Origin: Curtobacterium sp. TC1
Lineage (GTDB): Bacteria; Actinomycetota; Actinomycetes; Actinomycetales; Microbacteriaceae
DNA: 64,000 nt
Direction of reading: 5' to 3'
Assembly (NCBI RefSeq): GCF_019844075.1
Contig: NZ_CP081964.1
Coordinates: 1,116,001-1,180,000, forward strand
Below are positions 50,163 through 57,957 of the stretch, one piece after another. Under the pieces are notes generated by a model. The model had not been told where the DNA came from and did not search any database. It saw nothing but the letters and a program-made list of their open reading frames with translations. Every line of letters begins with the position of its first letter. Positions within the stretch are counted from its first letter, which is position 1. Both the position numbers and the translations under genes were made by a program.

Positions 50163-50168
50163 ACTGTA
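50163..50168 (-). promoter_or_regulatory. -10 box of leaderless ROK gene
   Basis: TACAGT on the minus strand, 7 nt before ATG 50155. Confidence 0.6.
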
Positions 50169-50172
50169 ACGG

Positions 50173-50203
50173 ACAACCTTCTTTACTGAAAGGTTTGTTT
50201 ACC
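50173..50203. promoter_or_regulatory. Candidate ROK operator in divergent intergenic region
   Basis: An inverted repeat, ACAACCTT (50173-50180) against AAGGTTTGT (50190-50198), sits next to the -10 box of the ROK gene. On the minus strand it also reads as two GTAAA-x-AA half-sites. The position fits autoregulation; control of the divergent operon is possible. Confidence 0.4.
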
Positions 50204-50253
50204 GATTCGAAACACGCGTTCTGCTGCGCGAAACGTGCCGCCCTGAGTGCTGA

Positions 50254-50259
50254 TACGTT
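50254..50259 (+). promoter_or_regulatory. -10 box of leaderless seven-gene chorismate operon
   Basis: TACGTT, 7 nt before ATG 50267. No recognisable -35 at 17-18 bp. Confidence 0.5.
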
Positions 50260-50266
50260 AACTGTG

Positions 50267-51925
50267 ATGTTTCAACAGGTCAGTGTCGCCGATCACTTCC
50301 TCTCCCGTCTGCGCGAAGTCGGGGTGGATGAGGTCTTCGGCGTCCCCGGCGACTTTTCGCTGGCGTTCATGGACGTCCTCGAAGCCAGTCCCGACATCTC
50401 GTGGATCGGCTGTGCGAGTGAACTCGGTGCTGCGTACGCAGCGGACGGGTACGCGCGAGCCCGCGGGCTCGGAGTACTCTGCACCACGTTCGGGGTCGGA
50501 GAGCTCTCCGCCGCATGTGCGACCGCTGGTGCAGTTGCCGAGGACGTTGCGGTCCTGCACGTCGTGGTGACACCGCCGACCGCAGCTTGGCGCAGCAAGG
50601 CGTGTGTGCACCACACCTTCGCTGACGGCGATCTGGACCGGTTCGGCCGGGTCGCGGCTGCGCTCGGAACGCTGGTGTTCGACATCGGCTTCGACGAGCC
50701 ATGTGACGCCATCGATCGTGCAGTGCGTCACTGGGCTGGCCGACGCGAGAGCGTGTACGTCCGTGTTCCGCAGGACGTCCTGTCGGCTGCCGTCCCCGAG
50801 GCGTCCGCGGTGCTGGGAGCGCCAACTCCGCAGAACGACGATCCTGACGTCGACGACCTGCTCTCTGCATACCTCGCCGCCCATCCTCGTGCGACCGCGG
50901 TCGTCGGTCATCTGGCCCTCCGGCACAACCTTCGAGGAGCGATCGACCAGCTCGCCCAGCGCAACGTTCCCTTGGCCGCCCTCCCCAACGGCAAGGGGAT
51001 CGTGGACGAGACGGTCCCGTCCTACCTCGGCGTCTACAACGGGAAACTCAGTCGTGCAGGCGTCAATGCGCGCGTGGAAGCTCCGACTGGGCGCGTCCTC
51101 GTCGGCTGCGTACTCGCTGACACGACCACGGGAGGGTTCAGCCATGACTTCCCCGAGGATTCGACACTCGTCGTCGGCCGCAGTTCGGTCACGTGGGCAG
51201 GAAGGGTTCTCGAAGCGGAGATCGGCGTCGTGGTCCGGCGCCTTGCTGCGCTGTGGCCTGGTCTCCCGGCCCCGCCGCCGAGCAAGGCCCCAACCGAGCT
51301 GCCGACCGCTGTGCTTGTCGGCGATGGTCCACTGACGATCAACTCGATGTGGTCGAGCACTGCTGCGATCATGCCGACTCACACTCGTCTGTTCGCGGAG
51401 ACCGGCACCTCGTACTTCGGAGCGCTCGACATCGCCTTCCCCGCAGACACGGTGTTCGAGTGCGCCGCCGTCTGGGCCGCCATCGGTCACGCGCTGCCTG
51501 CGGCGATCGGAGCGTCGATCGGTGACCGAACGCGTCAAGTTCTGGCCGTCGTCGGTGATGGTGCTGCACAAGTGACGGCCAACGAACTCGGGCTGCTGCA
51601 CCGCTACCGGTCGAATGCGATCTTCGTCGTCGTCGACAACGGTGGGTACACGATCGAGCGTGTCATCCGCGGAGCGCGGGCGTCCTACAACGACGTCTCG
51701 TCCTGGGACTGGCCGATGGTGGCCCGCACCATCGGCGGCGGATCGACCGTGACCACCTCCGCCGTCAGCACGGTGATCGAGTACGCGATCGCTCTCGAAG
51801 CAGCGTTCTCGGACCCGGATCGAGCGCACGTGATCGTCGTGCGTACCTCCCCGATGGACGCGCCTCCGACGCTAGCAGCCGTCGCATCGGCGATCCGCGC
51901 CCGAGCCGAAGCGGTCTGCCGGTGA
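50267..51925 (+). CDS. TPP-dependent 2-keto-acid decarboxylase (pyruvate/indolepyruvate/phenylpyruvate decarboxylase type)
   Basis: 552 aa. The residues that define the PDC/IPDC group are all visible: D29 in GVPGDF, E52 (cofactor activation), the His pair H115-H116 in VHHTFADGD, the TPP-binding GDG (430-432) to N458, and E464 in GGYTIE. Acetolactate-synthase-type enzymes lack the HH pair. It should decarboxylate an aromatic or related 2-keto acid to an aldehyde. It is first of a seven-gene coupled operon (GTGA to the next gene). Codon use is visibly less G+C-rich than flanking genes. It could serve indole-acetic acid synthesis instead, but the operon partners suggest another role. Confidence 0.87.
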   Translation: MFQQVSVADHFLSRLREVGVDEVFGVPGDFSLAFMDVLEASPDISWIGCASELGAAYAADGYARARGLGVLCTTFGVGELSAACATAGAVAEDVAVLHVVVTPPTAAWRSKACVHHTFADGDLDRFGRVAAALGTLVFDIGFDEPCDAIDRAVRHWAGRRESVYVRVPQDVLSAAVPEASAVLGAPTPQNDDPDVDDLLSAYLAAHPRATAVVGHLALRHNLRGAIDQLAQRNVPLAALPNGKGIVDETVPSYLGVYNGKLSRAGVNARVEAPTGRVLVGCVLADTTTGGFSHDFPEDSTLVVGRSSVTWAGRVLEAEIGVVVRRLAALWPGLPAPPPSKAPTELPTAVLVGDGPLTINSMWSSTAAIMPTHTRLFAETGTSYFGALDIAFPADTVFECAAVWAAIGHALPAAIGASIGDRTRQVLAVVGDGAAQVTANELGLLHRYRSNAIFVVVDNGGYTIERVIRGARASYNDVSSWDWPMVARTIGGGSTVTTSAVSTVIEYAIALEAAFSDPDRAHVIVVRTSPMDAPPTLAAVASAIRARAEAVCR

Positions 51926-52611
51926 CCGGCGGTTCGACCATGCCGCCGAGGGTCGTCTGTCTCAACGGGTCCGAGAACCCGCGCGGCGCGACGGGCGCCG
52001 TGCTCGAACGGTTCTCCGACGAACTCCGCAGCCGTGGAGTGGAATCGATCGTCGTCCCGCTTGCTGCTGCGGACATCAGCGGATGCGGACCATGCGGAGA
52101 CTGCAACCTGAGGACGGAACGATGCGCACTACAGGACGACGTAGGGGACATCGTCCGGCAGATGGTCGAAGCGGAGGGAGTGGTCTACGCCAGCCCCGTG
52201 CACGGCTTCGGGCTGGCCGCGCCGATGCAGACGTTCATCGAGCGGGCCGGCGTCGGGCATCTCCGGTTCTCACGCCCTCTCGCGGACAAGGTCGGCGGTG
52301 CACTGGTCGTCGGCCGTCGGTACGCACATTCCGCTGTCCTGAACCAGCTCCACCAGAACATCCTGCTCAACCGCATGATCCTTCCAGGAAGCGGCTACCC
52401 CGCCATCGTGCGGACCGAGCAAGGCGACCCGGACCTGGATCACGAAGGAATGGCAGCGGTCCGCGCGATGGCCATCCGGATGGTCGAGGTGATCTTCCAG
52501 CTACGGGGGATGCCAAGCAGCAGCACCGGCCTGGCGGCCAACGAACGAAGTGAGCGTGCCGTCCACGATGAACCAGGACAGATCGAGACGAAGAGGAGCG
52601 TCACCCCATGA
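51922..52611 (+). CDS. NAD(P)H-dependent FMN reductase / flavodoxin-fold protein with Cys cluster
   Basis: 229 aa. The flavodoxin-like start LNGSENPRGATG (14-25) binds the FMN phosphate, and ASPVHGFGLAAPMQTFIERAG matches the second flavin loop of the family. Cysteines at 55, 58, 61 and 68 (GCGPCGDC-x6-C) resemble the iron-sulfur flavoprotein subgroup and could hold a cluster or metal. The GTG start overlaps the decarboxylase stop. It may reduce an operon intermediate or supply reduced flavin. The last ~25 residues are polar and unlike the fold. Confidence 0.83.
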   Translation: MTGGSTMPPRVVCLNGSENPRGATGAVLERFSDELRSRGVESIVVPLAAADISGCGPCGDCNLRTERCALQDDVGDIVRQMVEAEGVVYASPVHGFGLAAPMQTFIERAGVGHLRFSRPLADKVGGALVVGRRYAHSAVLNQLHQNILLNRMILPGSGYPAIVRTEQGDPDLDHEGMAAVRAMAIRMVEVIFQLRGMPSSSTGLAANERSERAVHDEPGQIETKRSVTP

Positions 52612-54071
52612 CCGACCACACGACATCACTTGCCCGCGGCGAGACCTGGCTTCCGAGGTCCTCTGCGGCCGACGATTTCATCGGCCGGTACGTCGAAGTC
52701 TTCGAGCAGTACCACGACGCCCGGTTGACCCAGGAAGCCCTCCGAGCGTGGCGTTCGGATCAGCTCGCAGCTGTGTTGCACAAGGTGATGGGGTCGCCGT
52801 TCTACCGCAAACAGCTCCGAGGCGTCGATCTCGATTCGGTGCGGCCCGAGGACCTCACCGCGTTGCCGTTCACCACGAAGGAGGATCTTCGGCGCGAACT
52901 GTACGACGTGCTGTCCGGCCCGCTCCGCGAGGCGCTGTACTTCTACGAGACCACGGGAACGACCGGCAGGGCCACACCGTGTCCACGCGACGCCAAGGAG
53001 GTAGTCGCGTCGAATGCCTTCATCACCGAGTCGTGGCGCGCCATCTTCCGCGAGCACTTCGGAGCGCACCGTCCGTCCGTCGGGCTCATGGGGCCGACCG
53101 AGGTGCACTCCTTCGGGGACACGCTCGGCGACGTGGCGAAGAACCTCGGGTCGTGCAATGCCAAGATCTGGCCCTACTCGCCGGTCATGGGCTTCAAGCG
53201 AGCGCTCGAACTCATGCGCGACCTCGAGCTGGAGGTCATTGTCGCGACCCCGGGCGTCTGTCTGAACCTTGCGCGAGCGGCGTCGTTCCACGGATTCGAC
53301 ATCCGCGAGGACTTTCCGTCGCTCCGGCTGGTCTTCACCACGGGAGAGATGTGCACCCCGGCCTTGGCGCGCAACATCGAGTCGCTGTGGGGCGTGCGGT
53401 GCTACGACATCCTCTACGGTTCGCAGGAAGCGTTCGTGATGGGGACAGCAGCACCGAGCGGAGTGATGCGCTTCTCCGAGCTCAACTACATCGCGGAGAT
53501 CATCGATCCTGACTCTGGCGAATGCCTCGGTGGTCGAGGAACTGGCGAGCTCTGTGTGACGATGCTGATGGACGGTGTGAAGCCGCTCATCCGCTACCGC
53601 ACTGGTGACCTCGTCGAGCTGAGTGACGATGACCAGTCCGACATCGACCAACCCGGGCCGATCATCAAGGTGATCGGTCGGGTTGCGGATCGAATCAGTT
53701 TGGGCGGCAGCCCGGCGACCGCGAGCGATGTCGAGCAGTCGGTGCTGCACGGCGTCGTGGGCGCGTACGGCTACCAGGTCGTGATCGACGGTCCGGCCGA
53801 TGGCTCCGAGGATCGTGTGACGGTGCGGCTGCATTTCCGGGATGGCAACTCATCGGAACACGTCCAGATGCTCCGCGAGATCGAGCGGCGTGTGCGACGG
53901 CGATTCGCTGTCGAATGCCGTGCAGAAGCTGTCGATGCTCTGGACGAGATCGTGAGTACCGGAGCGTTCGTGAGCTGGAAGGCAGCTCGCATCTCCGATC
54001 ACCGGAACGAGCCAGGTGCGGAGGAAGTCATTGCCGCTCAGTTGGCGCTGCGCCGTGGTGTCACGTCGTGA
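52608..54071 (+). CDS. PaaK-like adenylate-forming acyl/aryl-CoA ligase
   Basis: 487 aa, ANL superfamily in the phenylacetate-CoA ligase branch. The P-loop is ETTGTTG (114-120). YGSQEA takes the place of the usual Y-G-x-S/T-E. RYRTGDLVEL and the hinge GRVADRISLGG precede the C-terminal subdomain, with K458 in SWKAARIS as candidate catalytic lysine. It should activate a carboxylic acid as AMP ester, then CoA thioester or an amine/hydroxyl conjugate. Nearby enzymes suggest an aromatic or dihydroaromatic acid such as anthranilate, but this is inference. Coupled at both ends (ATGA, GTGA). Confidence 0.85.
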   Translation: MTDHTTSLARGETWLPRSSAADDFIGRYVEVFEQYHDARLTQEALRAWRSDQLAAVLHKVMGSPFYRKQLRGVDLDSVRPEDLTALPFTTKEDLRRELYDVLSGPLREALYFYETTGTTGRATPCPRDAKEVVASNAFITESWRAIFREHFGAHRPSVGLMGPTEVHSFGDTLGDVAKNLGSCNAKIWPYSPVMGFKRALELMRDLELEVIVATPGVCLNLARAASFHGFDIREDFPSLRLVFTTGEMCTPALARNIESLWGVRCYDILYGSQEAFVMGTAAPSGVMRFSELNYIAEIIDPDSGECLGGRGTGELCVTMLMDGVKPLIRYRTGDLVELSDDDQSDIDQPGPIIKVIGRVADRISLGGSPATASDVEQSVLHGVVGAYGYQVVIDGPADGSEDRVTVRLHFRDGNSSEHVQMLREIERRVRRRFAVECRAEAVDALDEIVSTGAFVSWKAARISDHRNEPGAEEVIAAQLALRRGVTS

Positions 54072-54727
54072 CCGTCGTCCACGGCATCGTCGGTTTGCCT
54101 GTCCCCGCAGCGCCGAACGCACTTGCAGACTTTGCGGGCGGGCGCATCGTCACCGTCTCGACACTCGGGCCTGCCGGCACGAGTGCTGACTGCGTCGCAC
54201 GGGCGCTCCGGGACGCCCTCGGAGGCTGGATCGAAGTCGAACTGAGCCTGCGTGACGACATCTCGGCGGTCCGAAATGAGGTACTGGAAGGACGGGCAGA
54301 ACTGGCGCTCATCCCCAGTGCACACCGGGAGGCGACTGACTTCCACTGGCACCCTGAGCTTCGATTGCGCGGAGCGTTCGTGCACTCCACGCCCCCGTAC
54401 GGGATCGCGACTCGTCGTGGCTTCGAACCAGATTCCGGCGTCGTCCTTGCGTCGATGCCGGAAGTCCGGCACTTGTTCGACCAGTTGGCACCCGAACACC
54501 TCCTCGGCGCTGTCGCCGAGGAGAAGGTGACAGCATCGACGAGCAGCGCTGCGGCGATGGTGGGTACCGGCGAAGCGGACATGGCCGTCTGTAACGACGA
54601 GGCCCGCCGTCAGCAGGATCTGACCTGGTTCCGTGTCCGGAACGGTGTTCCGATCGTCTGGATGCTGTTCGGCAACGATGACGACGGCGAATGCGGGTCG
54701 GCACGCATCGATCGGGAGGAGCGTTGA
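54068..54727 (+). CDS. Prephenate-dehydratase-fold protein, BacA-like (possible non-aromatizing prephenate decarboxylase)
   Basis: 219 aa. The opening TLGPAGTS (32-39) and the ASTSSAAAM segment (156-164) belong to the periplasmic-binding-like fold of prephenate dehydratases. The catalytic T-R-F motif near the end of true dehydratases is missing; the equivalent stretch reads VRNGVPIVWMLF. No ACT domain follows. From memory the spacing and several motifs (LGPxGTS, LATRxxF-like IATRRGF) recall BacA of bacilysin synthesis, which decarboxylates prephenate without aromatization. I could not align them. It may act on prephenate or a related product such as isochorismate-derived isoprephenate. GTGA overlap at the start. 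Confidence 0.72.
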   Translation: MTVVHGIVGLPVPAAPNALADFAGGRIVTVSTLGPAGTSADCVARALRDALGGWIEVELSLRDDISAVRNEVLEGRAELALIPSAHREATDFHWHPELRLRGAFVHSTPPYGIATRRGFEPDSGVVLASMPEVRHLFDQLAPEHLLGAVAEEKVTASTSSAAAMVGTGEADMAVCNDEARRQQDLTWFRVRNGVPIVWMLFGNDDDGECGSARIDREER

Positions 54728-55887
54728 CGCGCGCGGCGGGGCCGGTGTTCCGATGGTGTCGCCGTCCCGCGCCCTTCGAGGTCGTCGACGGAGTGGCGAT
54801 CCGGCCTGGTGCTTCGGCTCGCGTCCAGATCGGCGCGGCGCGAGACTTGCTCAGAGCAGCGCCAACCGGATCGCTGATCGTCGGTGCACTGCCATTCGAC
54901 CTCTCATCGCCGGGAAGATTGTGGATCGGCAAACCTCGCTCGATGCTGCTTCCCGACTCGCGATCTGTTGGACATCAGACCGGACCATCGAGGACGGACG
55001 ACATCGAGCATCGATCTGCCTTCAGATCTTTGGTCCGAAACGTCCTGCGTGGGATTTCTGATGGCGACCTTCAGAAAGTCGTCCTCGCCCGGACGGATGT
55101 GATCACGCGGCCGGAGGGCTTCGACGAGGCCGAAGTGTTCGCGCGGCTGACTTCAGACCGGTCCTCCGTGGCGTTTCAGGTTCGCGGTTCCGAGCCGCAA
55201 GGCGACTTTCTGGGGGCGAGTCCAGAAGTACTCGTGCGGGTCAACGGTGCAAGTCTCGTGTCGTCACCGTTCGCCGGCTCGGTGCCGAGGGGGGGAGTGT
55301 CGCGCACTCGTGCTCGAAACGAACTCATCCGATCCGCGAAGGTCGGCACAGAACACGGCCTGGTGGTCGAGGACATTGTTCATCGGCTTCGCGGAGTGGC
55401 GATGTCCGATGTTGATGTGGTTGGCCCAGAACTGCGGTCCACAGAACGCGTTTGGCATCTCGCATCCACCATCACGACGACGGTCGATCCGGCGCACATC
55501 GACTCGCTTGCTGCGGTGGAGCTGTTGCATCCGACGCCTGCAGTCTGCGGCGTGCCGCGAACGGCTGCTCTTCGGGTCATCAGTGAGAGCGAGCCCTTCG
55601 AACGAGGACTGTTCGGCGGAGTGGTGGGCTGGCAGTCGCACGATGGCGATGGCGAGTGGCGGGTGTCGATCCGTTGCGGACTCGTCACCGGGTTCTCCGT
55701 CCGTCTCTTCGCGGGCGCTGGCATCGTCCGGGGTTCCGACGCTGATGCCGAATATGACGAGACGACAGCGAAGATGCAGACGATGAACGATGCACTGGCC
55801 GCTGCCGGAAAAACGGGTGCACCGGCTTCATTGATGCAACCAGACGAAACACGAACACAAGAAGGCGATGCCAGATGGACGACGTGA
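54724..55887 (+). CDS. Isochorismate synthase
   Basis: 387 aa chorismate-binding enzyme. The isochorismate-synthase signature is clear: K118 in LQKVVLARTD (water-activating Lys), FLGASPEVLV, PFAGSVPRGG, ELLHPTPAVCGVP and ERGLFGGVVGW. It converts chorismate to isochorismate with Mg. I chose TTG 54724, which overlaps the previous stop (TTGA) and has GGGAGG four bases upstream; an ATG at 54691 would extend 11 residues. G+C is unusually low here: bases 55021-55080 hold 30 G+C of 60. No isochorismatase or salicylate lyase is adjacent. Confidence 0.88.
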   Translation: MTRAAGPVFRWCRRPAPFEVVDGVAIRPGASARVQIGAARDLLRAAPTGSLIVGALPFDLSSPGRLWIGKPRSMLLPDSRSVGHQTGPSRTDDIEHRSAFRSLVRNVLRGISDGDLQKVVLARTDVITRPEGFDEAEVFARLTSDRSSVAFQVRGSEPQGDFLGASPEVLVRVNGASLVSSPFAGSVPRGGVSRTRARNELIRSAKVGTEHGLVVEDIVHRLRGVAMSDVDVVGPELRSTERVWHLASTITTTVDPAHIDSLAAVELLHPTPAVCGVPRTAALRVISESEPFERGLFGGVVGWQSHDGDGEWRVSIRCGLVTGFSVRLFAGAGIVRGSDADAEYDETTAKMQTMNDALAAAGKTGAPASLMQPDETRTQEGDARWTT

Positions 55888-57371
55888 GCGCACAGGCTGC
55901 CCGAATCGAGTGCGACGTTGTGCGTCGACCCGTGCCGCGGATGCCGGCGATGGATGCGTTTCGAGGGCTCCGGGCAACGTACGGACCGGATCGTGCATTC
56001 ATACTCGAGTCGCAGGGTGGGCCGCAGGAAGACAACCGCGTCTCGATGTGTGGCCTTGCGGGGCGGACATCGCTCATAATCCGGAACGGTTCCGTGGCGA
56101 TCGACGGCGAACGAGAGACAGTTCGAGTCATCGCCGGGGTCCTCGTCGAAGCGGGAGCGATCATTCCCGACGGAAGCGCGTACCGCTTGGCGGCTGACGA
56201 TTCGCTCTGGGCGATTCCTCGGGTCTTGGAAGCGGCCTTGCGGACGTTCGACGATCGCGACGATCTCGCGTTGTCCTTCCTGGTCTTCTTCGGGTATGAC
56301 GCGGTGCACTACATCGAGCGGCTCCCGCGTTCGATCCCGGATCAGGGTGATGCTCCGCCGGATGCTGTGATCAGTTTCGTCGACGCCATCGTGACCTTCG
56401 AGGAGCACGGCAGCGAACTGGCCGTTGTCCGCTCTTCTGTCTGGGGTGGCGAAGACCCTGACCAAATCGAGGGCGCGCTGACCGCATGGTCGGAGGAGAG
56501 CACCTCGCCGGAGGCTGTCGGCGGAATGCCGACGGTGCCACGTCCGCGCCGGATTCGCGACGATGTGACACGCGACGAGTACCTGAGGCGAGGCGAGGTC
56601 TGTCTCGAACACATCCGCCAAGGAGACGCCTACCAGGTGCAACTCGGACACTCCGTGACCATCGAGACCGATGCCGATCCCTTGGCAGTCTACGAACGCC
56701 TCCGACGGCGAAACCCGTCGCCCTACATGGCTCTATTCACCGTCGCGGGCCATGTCGTGGTCTGTGCGAGTCCGGAGTTGTTCGTCCGGCTCGAGAAGGG
56801 CTCGGCGACGATGCGGCCGATCGCCGGCACCATCGAGCGAGGAGCTGACGATGCAGCGCAGCAGGCGCAACTCGTTGACGACCCGAAGGAGCGAGCCGAA
56901 CACCTCATGCTCGTCGATCTCTGTCGGAACGATCTCGGACGTGTCGCAAGACCCGGGACGCTCGACGTCGAGGTCATGATGGCCGTCGAGACGTACTCGC
57001 ACGTGCTCCACCTCGTGTCGCAGGTCGTCTGCGAGCTGGAAGCTGGGTACGACGCATGGGACGTCATCCGTGCGGGTTTCCCAGCCGGCACGATGTCCGG
57101 AGCTCCGAAGGTGCGCGCGATGGAGATCATCGAGTCCCTGGAATCGACTCGACGCGGTCTCTACGCGGGCGCCTTCGGATTGATCGGCCTCGGCAGTAGG
57201 CCAGCTGTTCTCGGTCTCGCCATCCGCATGGCCGTCGTTCACTCCGGGACGTACGTCCTCCGCGCTTCAGCGGGCTTCGTCGCAGACTCGACGGGAGACA
57301 GCGAATGGGAGGAGACCCTCCAGAAGATGGCTGCTCCCTACTGGGCGGTCTGCGGGGAGGAGATTCGATGA
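55875..57371 (+). CDS. Anthranilate/ADIC/ADC synthase component I (TrpE/PabB family)
   Basis: 498 aa. Chorismate-binding motifs: RPIAGTIERG (from about 314), DLCRNDLGRV, FPAGTMSGAPKVRAMEII and the C-terminal GDSEWEETLQKM. The N-terminal ILES (43-46) corresponds to the LLES element of tryptophan feedback sites in TrpE. It uses ammonia from the next gene's product to aminate chorismate at C2 (anthranilate or ADIC) or C4 (ADC); sequence alone does not tell which. It starts 13 bp inside the isochorismate synthase gene. A second copy in a secondary operon fits a dedicated pathway. Confidence 0.88.
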   Translation: MDDVSAQAARIECDVVRRPVPRMPAMDAFRGLRATYGPDRAFILESQGGPQEDNRVSMCGLAGRTSLIIRNGSVAIDGERETVRVIAGVLVEAGAIIPDGSAYRLAADDSLWAIPRVLEAALRTFDDRDDLALSFLVFFGYDAVHYIERLPRSIPDQGDAPPDAVISFVDAIVTFEEHGSELAVVRSSVWGGEDPDQIEGALTAWSEESTSPEAVGGMPTVPRPRRIRDDVTRDEYLRRGEVCLEHIRQGDAYQVQLGHSVTIETDADPLAVYERLRRRNPSPYMALFTVAGHVVVCASPELFVRLEKGSATMRPIAGTIERGADDAAQQAQLVDDPKERAEHLMLVDLCRNDLGRVARPGTLDVEVMMAVETYSHVLHLVSQVVCELEAGYDAWDVIRAGFPAGTMSGAPKVRAMEIIESLESTRRGLYAGAFGLIGLGSRPAVLGLAIRMAVVHSGTYVLRASAGFVADSTGDSEWEETLQKMAAPYWAVCGEEIR

Positions 57372-57946
57372 GTGTCGTCCTGGTCGACGCGTTCGACAGC
57401 TTCGTGCACATCATCGACCAGTACCTCGCCGATGTCGACGACGAGCGGACCGTGCTCCGGTCGGCTCCAGACACGATCCAGCGTGTCGAAGCGCTGCGAC
57501 CGGACTTCCTCGTCCTCGGTCCGGGCCCAGGGCACCCGAGTGCGTCCGGCCACGTCGAGCTCGTCCGCCACTTCGCCGGAAGGATGCCAATTCTCGGCGT
57601 GTGTCTCGGGCATCAGGCGATCGGGGCGTCATTCGGCGCTGCTGTCGTTCGCGCCGACCGCATCCGCCACGGGAAGACGAGCACCATCCACCATGATGGT
57701 CGAGGGCTCTACGCGCTGGGATCGCAAGGGCCGCGCGAAGTCACGCGGTACCACTCTCTCGTCATCGACGAGTCCACGTTGCCCGCCGATCTCGTCGTCA
57801 CGGCACGGTCGGAAGACGACGGTTTCGTGATGGGGGTTCGCCATCGGACACTTCCCGTCGAAGGCGTCCAGTTTCATCCGGAGAGCATCGGCACGCACGA
57901 CGGGGCGGCCTACTTCCGTGGCTTCCACCAGGCATACGTGGAGTGA
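57368..57946 (+). CDS. Glutamine amidotransferase component II (TrpG/PabA family)
   Basis: 192 aa class I amidotransferase. The triad is visible: nucleophile C79 in GVCLGHQAIG, and the His and Glu of VQFHPESIG near residues 170-172; LGPGPGHP precedes it. It delivers ammonia to the component I partner, whose stop overlaps its ATG (ATGA). It ends the operon. The convergent alcohol dehydrogenase gene stops only 11 bp away and no terminator hairpin fits between them. Confidence 0.93.
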   Translation: MSVVLVDAFDSFVHIIDQYLADVDDERTVLRSAPDTIQRVEALRPDFLVLGPGPGHPSASGHVELVRHFAGRMPILGVCLGHQAIGASFGAAVVRADRIRHGKTSTIHHDGRGLYALGSQGPREVTRYHSLVIDESTLPADLVVTARSEDDGFVMGVRHRTLPVEGVQFHPESIGTHDGAAYFRGFHQAYVE

Positions 57947-57957
57947 GCGACCGGCGC

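Noticed and set aside
50133..50176. TTG 50176 as start of the ROK regulator
   Set aside because: The TACAGT -10 box lies between it and ATG 50155, so it would not be transcribed.
48881..50267. Sugar operon and chorismate operon as one gene cluster
   Set aside because: They diverge, differ in base composition and share only the ROK intergenic region. A regulatory link is possible, but a single pathway is not supported.
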